Assembly (NCBI GenBank): GCA_013911195.1
Contig: JACETS010000015.1
Location: forward strand, 1 to 25,914
Reading direction: 5' to 3'
DNA length: 25,914 bases
Origin: Verrucomicrobiales bacterium
GTDB lineage: Bacteria; Verrucomicrobiota; Verrucomicrobiia; Verrucomicrobiales; DEV007
Notes under the pieces: model-generated
What the model saw: the letters and a program-made list of their open reading frames with translations, nothing else
Told to the model about the DNA's origin: nothing
Databases searched by the model: none
Shown here: positions 14,291 to 23,019 of the stretch, one piece after another
How the letters are laid out: the number at the start of each line of letters is the position of its first letter
Numbering within the stretch: the first letter of the stretch is position 1
Program-made: the position numbers and the translations under genes

Positions 14291-16036
14291 TTATTTATTA
14301 TTACCTAGTCTCTTGTTGTTGTTTTCTTTTGCCTGATTTCTGAGATCTCTGATTGATTCTCTGTGTTTGTTTAATTTATCATTACCCTCTGCGTTGAAAG
14401 GGGCTTCGGGCCAATCCCAATCGTCTGTTCTAAATGAAGGAATAGGAATTGTTCTTTCATGATGTGCTGAATTGACAGCGTTTCCTATAGGATTTCTAGC
14501 CCAAGCATATCTGACCGCTACTGGGTCCTTTACCAAGGCGCTCGAAATTTTCAGTTGTTTCTCATCATAAATAGGTCTTTTGTTTTTATCGTATCCTTTG
14601 ATGACAAATTCTGCTGTTGCAGGAATAAAGTGCTTATCTTTTCCTGAAATTGAAAAACCAGAAAATGGTCTGCCGTCATGAACTCTGATTGGTTTTTCGA
14701 AGTTTAAAATAAAGTGGGTATCAATTTTTTTAGCTGAGAGTAATTCCACCGGTTTCCATCCAATTCTTTGGTGACCTAGAACAGTGTTCATTGCCCATCT
14801 GGCGGCACGTTCACCTAGTTCAAATTTTTTGTGTGGATGATACCATGGTACTTGTTGATCGTATGCAGGAAGAAATTCTGCAAATTCTAGAGACTTTGTG
14901 GCCAAAAATTGTGCTTCTCTTATATATGGAGCAGGATCTGTAGTTCGAAGTTCGAAATTGTCATATGTTTGGGGCTCGCCTCCTGCAGTTAATCCGATAA
15001 TACAAAAGGGCATTTTGTCATTCCGAAAAGCTTTTCTCCAATCTTCCATCATAGCCTGAAAAGTTTGCCTGTATAATGATGGTCGAGCATTGCCTAGCGC
15101 ATTATTGTATCCTTGATTAAAGACTGCACCGCTGATGTTTAAGCCACTTATTGGGGCAATCATTGCGTTGTAACTTGCTCCGGGATTATTTCTATCAGTC
15201 GCAGGATCTTGATCTGGTTTTGTGGGTTTTGGGTTTGGTTTCTCTCCACGGTTTTTTCTTCTCTCTGAATCTTTTTCCCACCGTTTAATTTTTTCATTCA
15301 AACTTTTATTAGCGTCGTAACTCGAGATTTTTTCATCCCATTCATCAATTAGGAGTCCTGTCCCCTTGGTGCTTTGAAGTTTTTTTCTTGATGTCCATGC
15401 TTCTACTGTTGTTCCTCCAACAGAAGCATCAATCAAACCCACAGGGAATCCGGAAACCATGTGAAGTCGCCTTCCAAAAATGTATCCGATTGCAGAGAAT
15501 CTTGCTACTGACTTTGGGGTGCATAATTGCCAATGTCCTTTTAATTCATATCGGTTTTCCCATGCATTAAATTCATTGATTCGCTCGATGTCTTTTTGAG
15601 GCGCATTTTCTGCTTTTTGAGGGATAGTTATTAATCGGATCGATGGGAAATTTGCAGAAATGACTTCTGTGTCACCGTGGTAGATGCTTTCCAAAGCGTC
15701 CTCCATATTGCTTTGTCCCCCGAAAATCCATACATCTCCAATCATTATGTTATCAAATTCAATAGTCTCCTCATTAGATGAGATAGACATGGATTTAGAC
15801 TGATTAGACCCCTGTAAGGCATCCAATTGTAGTGACCATTTTCCATTAATGTCAGATTTAACGGTTAGATCTCGATTTCCAAGAATGACCCTCACGTTTT
15901 TCTCGGGAGAAGCCTCGCCCCAAACATGAATTGGTGAATCCCTTTGAATAACCATGTTGTCACCAAAGATATTGGGGACGCTTAGTTTAGCGTTAACTGT
16001 GCTTAATGATAGTAGAAGTATTATAATAAACCGCAT
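14291..16036 (-). CDS. Secreted sialate O-acetylesterase family protein
   Basis: A 581-residue SGNH-type esterase expected to remove O-acetyl groups from sialic acids or other glycans. A signal peptide (1-16, ending VNA) is followed by the family opening LSVPNIFGDNMVIQR and WGEASP, a beta domain, then the nucleophile block FGGQSNM (Ser109), GLIDASVGGT, NQGYNNA and the terminal histidine block WYHPHKKFELGERAARW. A charged Lys/Pro-rich insert lies at about 255-290. In many SGNH enzymes the His is preceded by an Asp (DxH or DxxH); here the residues before it are V-P-W-Y, so the triad Asp is missing or supplied from elsewhere. The gene starts 78 bp after the isomerase gene, separated by a strong terminator, so it likely has its own promoter. 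Confidence 0.88.
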   Translation of the reverse strand: MRFIIILLLSLSTVNAKLSVPNIFGDNMVIQRDSPIHVWGEASPEKNVRVILGNRDLTVKSDINGKWSLQLDALQGSNQSKSMSISSNEETIEFDNIMIGDVWIFGGQSNMEDALESIYHGDTEVISANFPSIRLITIPQKAENAPQKDIERINEFNAWENRYELKGHWQLCTPKSVARFSAIGYIFGRRLHMVSGFPVGLIDASVGGTTVEAWTSRKKLQSTKGTGLLIDEWDEKISSYDANKSLNEKIKRWEKDSERRKNRGEKPNPKPTKPDQDPATDRNNPGASYNAMIAPISGLNISGAVFNQGYNNALGNARPSLYRQTFQAMMEDWRKAFRNDKMPFCIIGLTAGGEPQTYDNFELRTTDPAPYIREAQFLATKSLEFAEFLPAYDQQVPWYHPHKKFELGERAARWAMNTVLGHQRIGWKPVELLSAKKIDTHFILNFEKPIRVHDGRPFSGFSISGKDKHFIPATAEFVIKGYDKNKRPIYDEKQLKISSALVKDPVAVRYAWARNPIGNAVNSAHHERTIPIPSFRTDDWDWPEAPFNAEGNDKLNKHRESIRDLRNQAKENNNKRLGNNK

Positions 16037-16057
16037 AAATAAATTCTTGTAAAAACT

Positions 16058-16089
16058 AGAAATGCCCGGCTCTATTGTCGGGCATTTCT
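16058..16089 (-). terminator. Intrinsic terminator after the TIM-barrel isomerase
   Basis: An 11-bp perfect stem (AGAAATGCCCG / CGGGCATTTCT) with a 10-base loop. On the minus strand it is followed by AGTTTTTAC, a short U-tract. It sits 25 bp beyond the isomerase stop and just upstream of the acetylesterase start, insulating the two genes. Confidence 0.85.
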
Positions 16090-16114
16090 ACTTAATTAAT
16101 ATGTTTGTAGGGAT

Positions 16115-17119
16115 TTAGTCTTCAGAGTTTTCTGCAAATTGTGCATCAAAAACAATATCACTTGGAGGGAAGTCGATATTCTTTACATATGAACAACTTT
16201 CTGTTGCACCAAATTCTCTATCCATTGCACCGTCCTCCCATTCGACGCTTAACGGGCCCATGTATTTTATATCATTAAGTGCCCTAATGATTTTTTCGAA
16301 ATCTATGTTGCCTCGTCCAACTGATTTAAAGTCCCAGTACCTTGAAGGGTTATGAAAATCAACATGACCTCCAAATACACCAGCGTCTTTTGGCTTGTCT
16401 GACCAACTGACGTCTTTCATGTGTACGTGATTTATTCTATCCGCAAAACGGTAAATGAATTCAACATAATCAACGCCCTGATATCCAAAGTGAGAAGGGT
16501 CGTAGTTAAATCCAAAGGCCGGGTGTCCATCAAGGGCATCTATTGCGCGTTGTGCGGAAGCAATATCAAAAGCGATTTCAGTCGGATGTACCTCAAGTCC
16601 AAACTTAATATCGCACTTTACGAATTCATCTAGTATAGGTTTCCACCTCTTAGCAAAGTCTTCATATCCAGCATCGATTTGTCCAGGAAGGACAGGAGGA
16701 AATGAGTACACCAAGTGCCATATCGAAGATCCGGTAAAACCATTCACGACTTTGACCCCAAATTCTTTGGCAGCATGTGCAGTTTTTATAAGTTCTTCAG
16801 CCGCTCTTTGCCTTACTCCTTCTGGGTCTCCGTCTCCATAAATGTAGTCTGGGAGAATTTGTTGATGTCTTTCATCGATATTGTCGCATACAGCTTGTCC
16901 AACTAAGTGAGTGGATATTGCATGACATTGAAGACCATGACTGGCAAGAGTTTCTCTCTTTGCTTTGCAGTAATCTGCGTCAGCTTTATCAATTTCGAAG
17001 TGATCACCCCAGCAACCTAATTCGACTCCATCGTAGCCGAATGATTTTGCTTTGCTGCATATAGTGTCGGTGTCTAAGTCGGCCCATTGGCCTGTGAATA
17101 ATGTAACTGGACGTGCCAT
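16115..17119 (-). CDS. TIM-barrel sugar phosphate isomerase/epimerase family protein
   Basis: A 334-residue protein of the xylose isomerase-like/AP endonuclease 2 superfamily. The metal-site residues are visible: E176 and H178 in GLEVHPTEIAFD, D208 and H210 in NYDPSHFGYQG, HVHMKD (231-236) and E293 in VEWED, so it should be a catalytically active metal-dependent isomerase or epimerase. The opening MARPVTLFTGQWADL and GYDGVELGCWGDHF are the substrate-side loops. Such genes usually accompany Gfo/Idh/MocA dehydrogenases, two of which lie about 6-8 kb away here. Substrate unknown. It is divergent from the YjhG-type dehydratase across 119 bp, hinting at shared control. Confidence 0.88.
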   Translation of the reverse strand: MARPVTLFTGQWADLDTDTICSKAKSFGYDGVELGCWGDHFEIDKADADYCKAKRETLASHGLQCHAISTHLVGQAVCDNIDERHQQILPDYIYGDGDPEGVRQRAAEELIKTAHAAKEFGVKVVNGFTGSSIWHLVYSFPPVLPGQIDAGYEDFAKRWKPILDEFVKCDIKFGLEVHPTEIAFDIASAQRAIDALDGHPAFGFNYDPSHFGYQGVDYVEFIYRFADRINHVHMKDVSWSDKPKDAGVFGGHVDFHNPSRYWDFKSVGRGNIDFEKIIRALNDIKYMGPLSVEWEDGAMDREFGATESCSYVKNIDFPPSDIVFDAQFAENSED

Positions 17120-17238
17120 TTTATTTAATTGGTTTAAAAGTTTTTAATTATTTCTGAGGGCTGACTAGATTGCTGGAAAGATTAATAGCTTTCAAGTTTT
17201 TTCTGGATTTGGAGCTCAATGAATGAAAAGTCTTAATA

Positions 17239-19170
17239 GTGAGTGAAAAACATGAAAATTATTTAAACCTGAGTGAATCTGCTTACGAGGTTAGAACTAA
17301 AGTACCTGCAAGAACAGGTTCTTTACCATTTACAGAGGAAATGCTAAGAAATTCGCCGAGCGGGGATTTATTTGGATGGTCTCATAATGTGGGTATGGGG
17401 TGGAGACCAGACCTCATTACCTCAGATCAAGTTTTAATTCTCACAACAGCTGGAGGGATTAGGGAGGATGATGGTCGGCCCGTGGCTCTAGGTTATCATA
17501 CTGGTCATTGGGAAGTTAACTTGGTCGCGAAAGAGGCAGCAATTGATTTCAAAGAAAATAACTGGATTCCGTTTGCTGGTCATTGTTCTGATCCATGTGA
17601 TGGCAGAACTCAAGGCACAACAGGAATGATGGATAGCTTGCCTTACCGCAACAGTGCGGCAGAGGTTTTAGGTAGACTGATTAGGTCATTGCCTACTGCT
17701 CGTGGTATAATGGGAATAGCTACTTGCGATAAGGGGCTTCCAGCAATGATGATGGCCCTTGCGGAATCGAAAAAATTTCCAGGAATACTTGTTCCAGGTG
17801 GTGTGACTTTACCTCCTGATCGGGGTGAGGACGCTGGTACAGTTCAATCAATAGGCTCACGTTTTTCGCACGGAGAGATATCTTTAAAAGAAGCAGCCGA
17901 AGCTGGTTGTGTGGCGTGTGCAAGTTCTGGTGGAGGTTGTCAATTTTTTGGAACGGCCGCCACATCTCAAGCAGTTGCGGAGGCTTTAGGTATTTCATTG
18001 CCACATTCTGCACTGGCACCTTCCGGAGAAGAAGTATGGCTAGAGATGGGAAGAGCATCGTCTAGAGCCTTAAGAAATATGGTTAGGGATGGGCTGGCTT
18101 TGAAGCATATTCTAACTCCTGGTGCATTTAAGAATGCAATGTTTATTCATGCCGCAATGGGTGGATCTACAAATTTACTTCTTCATCTTCCCGCTATTGC
18201 TAGGTCAGCTGGCTTGGAGGCTCCAAGCTTGGAACAATGGCTTGAGGTAAATAGATTAGTTCCAAGAATAGTGGATGTTCTTCCTAATGGTCCTAATAAC
18301 TTTATGACGGTTCAAGTGTTCCTTGCTGGAGGTGTCCAAGAGGTCATGTTGCACTTAAGAGAAATGGGTGTTTTAGATTTAAGTTGTCTTACTGTAACCG
18401 GTAAAAATATTGATCAAAATCTTGATGATTGGGAGAAATCTGAAAGAAGGATAAGGTTCAAGGAGATTCTTTCCACTAAAGATGGAGTTGATCCAAACGA
18501 TGTGATCATGTCGCCTGATAAGGCTTCTGAAAAAGGTATAGCTAGAACACTTGCTTTTCTATCTGGAAACCTTGCACCACAAGGAGCTATTGTAAAAAGT
18601 ACGTCTATTTCCCCAAATCTTTATTCTAGTTCAGGAAATTATTACCATGAAGGTAGAGCAAGAGTCTTTTATGATGAGACTTCAGCAATTGCCTCAGTGA
18701 AATCAACTGGCGACCAACGTGTTTTACCAGGAGAAGTGATTGTTTTGCTTGGAAGGGGTCCCATGGGCGCGGGAATGCCAGAAACCGCTCAGATTACAAG
18801 TGCTCTTAAGTATACAAAAGCTCTTAGTGAAAATGCTTTGATTACAGATGGTAGATTTTCAGGTTTTTCATCTGGTCCTTGTATTGGCCACGTTGGGCCT
18901 GAGTCTCTTTCTGGAGGGCCTATTGGTAAATTAAGAGACGGTGACCAGATAAAGATAGAGATTAACAAGGATCATTGCGTGGGTAGGGTTGATTATGTTG
19001 GTGATGTGGATGCTTTCCAAAAACGGCCAATGAATCCAAACCTTAAGGAGGATCCTAATATGCCAGAATCAGTAAAGTTATGGGCTGCGTTACAAAATAC
19101 AGGAGGAGGAACTTGGGGAGGGTGTGTTCCAAATGTTAGAGAGATAATTAAAAGATTAAATTCTTTATGA
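17239..19170 (+). CDS. yjhG: YjhG/YagF-type sugar-acid (D-xylonate) dehydratase
   Basis: A 643-residue member of the IlvD/Edd dehydratase family, in the YjhG/YagF branch by extended similarity: PSGDLFGWSHNVGMGW (40-55), SDPCDGRTQGTTGM (117-130), TCDKGLPA (162-169), ACASSGGGCQF and HSALAPSGE. The iron-sulfur cysteines are C120, C163 and C234. E. coli YjhG (655 residues) converts D-xylonate to 2-keto-3-deoxy-xylonate. The start is a GTG at 17239 without a ribosome binding site; the next ATG falls inside the conserved N-terminus. Expected partners (xylonolactonase, KDX aldolase) are not in the window. It is divergent from the isomerase and its stop overlaps the convergent PqiA-like gene by 6 bp. 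The 119-bp divergent gap surely holds promoters, but none stood out. Confidence 0.93.
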   Translation: MSEKHENYLNLSESAYEVRTKVPARTGSLPFTEEMLRNSPSGDLFGWSHNVGMGWRPDLITSDQVLILTTAGGIREDDGRPVALGYHTGHWEVNLVAKEAAIDFKENNWIPFAGHCSDPCDGRTQGTTGMMDSLPYRNSAAEVLGRLIRSLPTARGIMGIATCDKGLPAMMMALAESKKFPGILVPGGVTLPPDRGEDAGTVQSIGSRFSHGEISLKEAAEAGCVACASSGGGCQFFGTAATSQAVAEALGISLPHSALAPSGEEVWLEMGRASSRALRNMVRDGLALKHILTPGAFKNAMFIHAAMGGSTNLLLHLPAIARSAGLEAPSLEQWLEVNRLVPRIVDVLPNGPNNFMTVQVFLAGGVQEVMLHLREMGVLDLSCLTVTGKNIDQNLDDWEKSERRIRFKEILSTKDGVDPNDVIMSPDKASEKGIARTLAFLSGNLAPQGAIVKSTSISPNLYSSSGNYYHEGRARVFYDETSAIASVKSTGDQRVLPGEVIVLLGRGPMGAGMPETAQITSALKYTKALSENALITDGRFSGFSSGPCIGHVGPESLSGGPIGKLRDGDQIKIEINKDHCVGRVDYVGDVDAFQKRPMNPNLKEDPNMPESVKLWAALQNTGGGTWGGCVPNVREIIKRLNSL

Positions 19171-19674
19171 TGCTGTAATTTTCTTATTATCTCCTTCTAT
19201 CCATTGCGCAGTTAATAGGCTCAGGATGACTGATCCTCCAAAAGCATAAAATCCGCCTTCAAGAGTAATTCTACTGCCACCAGGCATTTCTTTTAGTAGT
19301 AGTACAGTCATTGCAACCAGAAAAACTTCGAGCATTGCATATCTTGAAATGATTTGTAAAAAGCCCATCCATTTCTCTGATAAAAGGCCATGAAATAAAG
19401 TCTCTGCCCAAAGGACAGATAATTTAATAATAGGGAGAATTAATGAGAAGATTGCTATTATGGCTGCCAAGATTTTTTCCTCTTCACTCCATAATGTTAG
19501 AACCCCATCGATTAGACTAAAGTTTACCGTCTTCATGTCTGATGGTGACAGAATTTGGGCAATAGCAGTCCATTCGCCTGCAGCAGGCTTGACCGAAAAA
19601 ATTGGAAGTATAGAAGCGCTTCCGAAAAGAAAGCATGATATCGCTATTAATATCAAAGATCTCCTGCGTTTCAT
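19165..19674 (-). CDS. PqiA-like inner membrane protein
   Basis: A 169-residue protein with about four hydrophobic segments (near 6-26, 67-92, 105-127, 140-158). The layout LPIFSVKP, FSLIDGVLTLW, FSLILPIIKL and YAMLEVFLVAMTVLLLK matches one PqiA domain, in which the sequence SMLDVFVVAL is typical. PqiA works with PqiB/C MCE proteins in lipid transport; no MCE gene is here, and it lacks the cysteine pairs of full PqiA. The start codon is shared by ATGA with the upstream gene's stop, so it is translationally coupled to the 270-residue protein. Confidence 0.75.
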   Translation of the reverse strand: MKRRRSLILIAISCFLFGSASILPIFSVKPAAGEWTAIAQILSPSDMKTVNFSLIDGVLTLWSEEEKILAAIIAIFSLILPIIKLSVLWAETLFHGLLSEKWMGFLQIISRYAMLEVFLVAMTVLLLKEMPGGSRITLEGGFYAFGGSVILSLLTAQWIEGDNKKITAS

Positions 19675-20483
19675 TTTTCGCTGAAAGATTCTAGTAGTTC
19701 CCTAATTTTCTCCTCGGTCTTTTGACTAGTTTCTTTGATCGCTTCTTCTAATTTATCTTTTTGTTGATCTACTTGCTCACCAATTTTTTGAATTTCTTCT
19801 CCAACATTACTGCCAAATTTTTTGAGTCCTTCCTGAGCTTCTTTTGCCCACCTTTTAACGGTTTCGAGCATAACATCAGTTGGTTCATCTAAATACGTGG
19901 CATCTTTAATTTTAAATGATCTTTCTGGAACGGCTAAATCATCATCTTGGGTTACGTAAATGACTAAACGCTTGAGAGTTTTTTCTGATTCCAGTTCGCA
20001 CTTTCCTGGTCTTAATTTTGTTGTGTCAATTTCCCAGCCTCCAATATAATCCCTGCTGACGATGTCTTTATCAAACATGCCAATGCTAAATTTTATATCT
20101 TTTTCAGCCCTTATTCTGGCAATTCTTTTAACAGTTGATGTACTAACTTCGCCTTTCATCACATCACCTACTGATATAGCGATTGGGTCCCACCTTCCAA
20201 TTAGCGAGTCATCACTAGATACAGTATTCAAAATGACTTGATCTTTCCATACTATCATTGCACTTAAATCAGGAGCGGTTCCATCGACGTCCCACTTGCT
20301 ATCGTCATTCTTTGTGGGGGCAACTTCAGCTTCAGCAATCCACAATGTATAAATCGAGCTTTTTGTCTTGTTTGAATTGCCTTGTTCAGGCTCTTTCATA
20401 AAAAGGTATCCCAAAAAAATGATCCCTAATGGGATCAAGCACAAAGCCAACAATGATTGTTTATTATGTTTTTCTTGAGACAT
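19671..20483 (-). CDS. Unknown membrane-anchored protein with C-terminal coiled coil
   Basis: A 270-residue protein with one N-terminal membrane segment (about 10-29), then a periplasmic region of about 180 residues rich in Asp and beta-type sequence (IYTLWIAEAEVAPTKNDDSKWDVDGTAPDL), and a Lys/Glu coiled coil at about 210-270. The WDVDGTAPDL and SIGMFDKD segments hint at a C2-like or adhesive beta fold, but I do not recognise a family. It is cotranscribed with the PqiA-like gene (4-bp overlap), which suggests a shared envelope role. A candidate promoter lies about 60 bp upstream. Confidence 0.7.
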   Translation of the reverse strand: MSQEKHNKQSLLALCLIPLGIIFLGYLFMKEPEQGNSNKTKSSIYTLWIAEAEVAPTKNDDSKWDVDGTAPDLSAMIVWKDQVILNTVSSDDSLIGRWDPIAISVGDVMKGEVSTSTVKRIARIRAEKDIKFSIGMFDKDIVSRDYIGGWEIDTTKLRPGKCELESEKTLKRLVIYVTQDDDLAVPERSFKIKDATYLDEPTDVMLETVKRWAKEAQEGLKKFGSNVGEEIQKIGEQVDQQKDKLEEAIKETSQKTEEKIRELLESFSEK

Positions 20484-20544
20484 AATTAATGGTTTAAAAT
20501 GTATATGGCGTTTTACTGTAGTGTAATAATCTTTTGCCTAGAAT

Positions 20545-20573
20545 ATTCTAACCCATATTGAGCTAATATCCAA
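20545..20573 (-). promoter_or_regulatory. Candidate promoter of the coiled-coil/PqiA-like operon
   Basis: On the minus strand TTGGAT, 17 bp, TAGAAT, the -10 being 5/6 to consensus. The -10 is half of a 12-bp palindrome TAGAATATTCTA (20539-20550), which could also be a repressor site. The leader to the ATG at 20483 would be about 55 nt. Confidence 0.4.
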
Positions 20574-20609
20574 ATCAGTATTATCTCCTTATTCTAACAT
20601 AATATTCAA

Positions 20610-22904
20610 TTATTGATTGATGGCACCTGGGCTGGGAGTCATTTTATGAAAATTATCCACTGCAACAGATATTCGACCGTATGAGATGTTTTCTTCCTGT
20701 TTTCCGAAATTAATCATATCCATAATTAAATTTCCCCCTTCATCAGAGGATATTAAAGATAAGAGTTCTCCGTCAGATGATAATTTAAAATTTGTATGTA
20801 ACTCTTCCAATGAGTTGTCCTCCTCATCCTCGTCTGCCCAAATTACAAGATACTCACCAGGATTAATTGATGACCCATTGGGGAACTGCCATTTCCTTGG
20901 GTTGTATTCATTGTCACTCAAGTACCATCCAGATAAATCAACTTTATTTTCCGTTCTGTTGTGTAGTTCGATCCAGTCATCATAGTCACCCTGGGAATCT
21001 TTATGGGTACTAGTATTTGATGTCATAAATTCATTGATGATTACGGGAGATTGATTTTCGCTATTAACTGATCTTACCCTAAACGATAGTGGATTTGATT
21101 CACACATTGATGGGTAGAAGTTTGCAGTATTGGATCTGTTTGCAGTTCTTGCCTCCACATAATACCATACATTTTCACCTGAGTGATATCCTGGTATTGA
21201 TGCTCCATAAATTCCGTCATTTGCTTCCTGGTCGTCATGATTTCCATCATCATACATTTCTGTCACGAGGTAAGGATCTATACGACCTTGAGGAGTATGA
21301 TATAAATAAACTGCTTGTATTCCCAAATTATTAGTGGGCAGAATTGTTGCGTTGATTGTGGTTTCATTGAATGATATTGCTTCGCTAGGAGTTGAAACAG
21401 AAACAATTTCTGGTCCTAACTCAGATATTTCATTATGAGAAATTAAAAAATCATAGCGTGATTTAATTAATCTTTTTAGTTCGTCAATAGCTGAACGAAA
21501 TTCAGACATTGTGAAATCTTTAATAGGGTCTTTTTCAATGCTTTCTTGTATAATTTTAACATAATGATCAATTCTTCTATTCATTGTTTCAGGATTAAAG
21601 TCCTCTCTAAGAATCGTTCTAATATGAGAAAGATATCTCTGTCTGAATTCTGGTACATTTAATAATTTACTGATGACTGGTCTATTTGCATTGTTCTGGT
21701 GCACAAAGGGATCCAGAAGAATTTGATTTGGTCTAAATGCCTCGTTCCCGTCATGTTCGATTGGAAACAGGCGCCCTGATTCGGGTTCAAAATATATTAG
21801 ATAGTCACAGCCCTTGTTCCAGTAACTATCATCATCGGTAAAAATATTCTCAAGCGCCAAAAACCAGAGCCAATTATCAACCGCTAGCACCTCGCTAACT
21901 TTATCTTTGAATTGATTTTCGGGTGTATTATTGAGGACATCAGTTGCATGAATAAGGTTGGACCAAGCGTTTTCTGAATTTTCTTTTTTTAATTCATACA
22001 GAGCCTCATAAGAGGCCTGATTTTCTCCGAGATAAAGTAGTGCTTTGTCACCGCTTGCAAATCCTCCGCCCGGAGCCCCGCCGCCACCAGGAGGTCTGCC
22101 TCCGCCACCAGGAGGTCTGCCCCCGCCTGGGGGCCTTGCATTTCCAGTTCCATTACCGCTTCCATTGCCGCTGGGAGCTTTCCAACGGTCGCCATTATTT
22201 TCTTTGAAATATTCTCTAATCAATGAGCCGTCTTGTTGTTGAACATTAGAATAAATGCCACGATTTTCTCCATTAATATTTACTTGGGCAATACCTGACC
22301 AAGGGCTAGCAACATATTTTTTCATTGTATTAAAATATAATACTTCTCTCAAAATGGTATGGTCACCGAATGCGTTATTTAAGTTTAAGGTGCTATACCC
22401 ATTAATTTCGGCGCTCTCGTCTGTCGCATCTATACTTATATTTATAGATTTTTTTTCTCCTGACCTTGTGTAGGATGTGTTGCCTTTGTATCGAACGCCT
22501 ACACCTTCAATTATTTCATTTCGATATTTTAATGACCCTAGAATTTCTTCACCGGATGCATAGCTTTCAGTAAGTTGATTAGCCCATTGGGTGTCTTCGA
22601 AATTTAAACCAATGACTCTCAAGCACCTGGGATCGTAAAACCCTTGAGTCTCTTGAGCTCTAAAAAAAGATCCTGTGCTTAATTCGATTTTTTCAGAGGT
22701 GGAATTCCCACCAGATAGGACTGGATTTAAATCGACCGCATGTTGCCAATCGATAAGGTTTTTGGATGATTCAAAAATCCATTCCTGACTTTTTTTACCA
22801 CTTGGAGTTAGGGTGATTTTATTATTACCAAAGTTGATGGAGACTTCAGGCTCATTAGCATGAGAAATAAAAGGTAGAAATAATATGATGAGCAGATACC
22901 TCAT
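20610..22904 (-). CDS. Secreted CotH-kinase family protein with lamin-tail domain
   Basis: A 764-residue exported protein: signal peptide (1-16), a short beta domain, a CotH-type kinase domain at about 90-490, a linker, and a lamin-tail domain at about 620-760 (VIINEFMTSN, DWIELHN, LSGWYLSD). The CotH part has RYKGNTSY, KKSINISID, LNLNNAFGDHTILREV, a metal-site motif FPIEHDGNEAF near residue 383 and DDSYWNKGCDYLIYF. CotH of Bacillus phosphorylates spore-coat proteins; here the target is probably an extracellular or surface protein. A Pro/Gly-rich loop (about 253-282) interrupts the kinase. Start choice is supported by the signal peptide. A 115-bp gap with a terminator separates it from the upstream dehydrogenase. 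Substrate is unknown. Confidence 0.88.
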   Translation of the reverse strand: MRYLLIILFLPFISHANEPEVSINFGNNKITLTPSGKKSQEWIFESSKNLIDWQHAVDLNPVLSGGNSTSEKIELSTGSFFRAQETQGFYDPRCLRVIGLNFEDTQWANQLTESYASGEEILGSLKYRNEIIEGVGVRYKGNTSYTRSGEKKSINISIDATDESAEINGYSTLNLNNAFGDHTILREVLYFNTMKKYVASPWSGIAQVNINGENRGIYSNVQQQDGSLIREYFKENNGDRWKAPSGNGSGNGTGNARPPGGGRPPGGGGRPPGGGGAPGGGFASGDKALLYLGENQASYEALYELKKENSENAWSNLIHATDVLNNTPENQFKDKVSEVLAVDNWLWFLALENIFTDDDSYWNKGCDYLIYFEPESGRLFPIEHDGNEAFRPNQILLDPFVHQNNANRPVISKLLNVPEFRQRYLSHIRTILREDFNPETMNRRIDHYVKIIQESIEKDPIKDFTMSEFRSAIDELKRLIKSRYDFLISHNEISELGPEIVSVSTPSEAISFNETTINATILPTNNLGIQAVYLYHTPQGRIDPYLVTEMYDDGNHDDQEANDGIYGASIPGYHSGENVWYYVEARTANRSNTANFYPSMCESNPLSFRVRSVNSENQSPVIINEFMTSNTSTHKDSQGDYDDWIELHNRTENKVDLSGWYLSDNEYNPRKWQFPNGSSINPGEYLVIWADEDEEDNSLEELHTNFKLSSDGELLSLISSDEGGNLIMDMINFGKQEENISYGRISVAVDNFHKMTPSPGAINQ
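22063..22135 (-). repeat. 21-bp tandem repeat coding a Pro/Gly-rich loop in the CotH protein
   Basis: Two near-identical 21-bp copies (22084-22104 and 22105-22125, one mismatch) lie within further degenerate copies. They code for PPGGGGR-type heptapeptides. The block is GC-rich (well above the surrounding sequence), and copy number may vary by slippage. In-frame length (7 codons) keeps the gene open. Confidence 0.8.
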
Positions 22905-22959
22905 TCTTCACATGATAACCCCTTCATAATTAATATAGGATTACACTAAAATAAATAAA

Positions 22960-22995
22960 AGCATTAATGATGATAAAGTTTTCACCATTAATGCT
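22960..22995 (-). terminator. Intrinsic terminator after the dehydrogenase pair
   Basis: Arms AGCATTAATG / CATTAATGCT (10 bp) plus an inner TGA/TCA, loop of about 8 bases. On the minus strand the stem is followed by TTTATTTATTTTAG. It ends the transcript of the Gfo/Idh pair and precedes the CotH gene. Confidence 0.8.
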
Positions 22996-23019
22996 GAAAA
23001 TATAATGTTTTCTCAAATG

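Noticed and set aside
17120..17238. Divergent promoters or operator between the isomerase and the dehydratase
   Set aside because: Promoters must be here, but no -35/-10 pair or convincing palindrome stood out, so none is listed as a feature.
17720..18058. 112-codon ORF on the minus strand
   Set aside because: Shadow of the YjhG-type dehydratase, which is conserved across its full length.
22045..22242. Proline-rich 65-codon ORF on the plus strand
   Set aside because: It is the antisense reading of the Pro/Gly repeat in the CotH gene.
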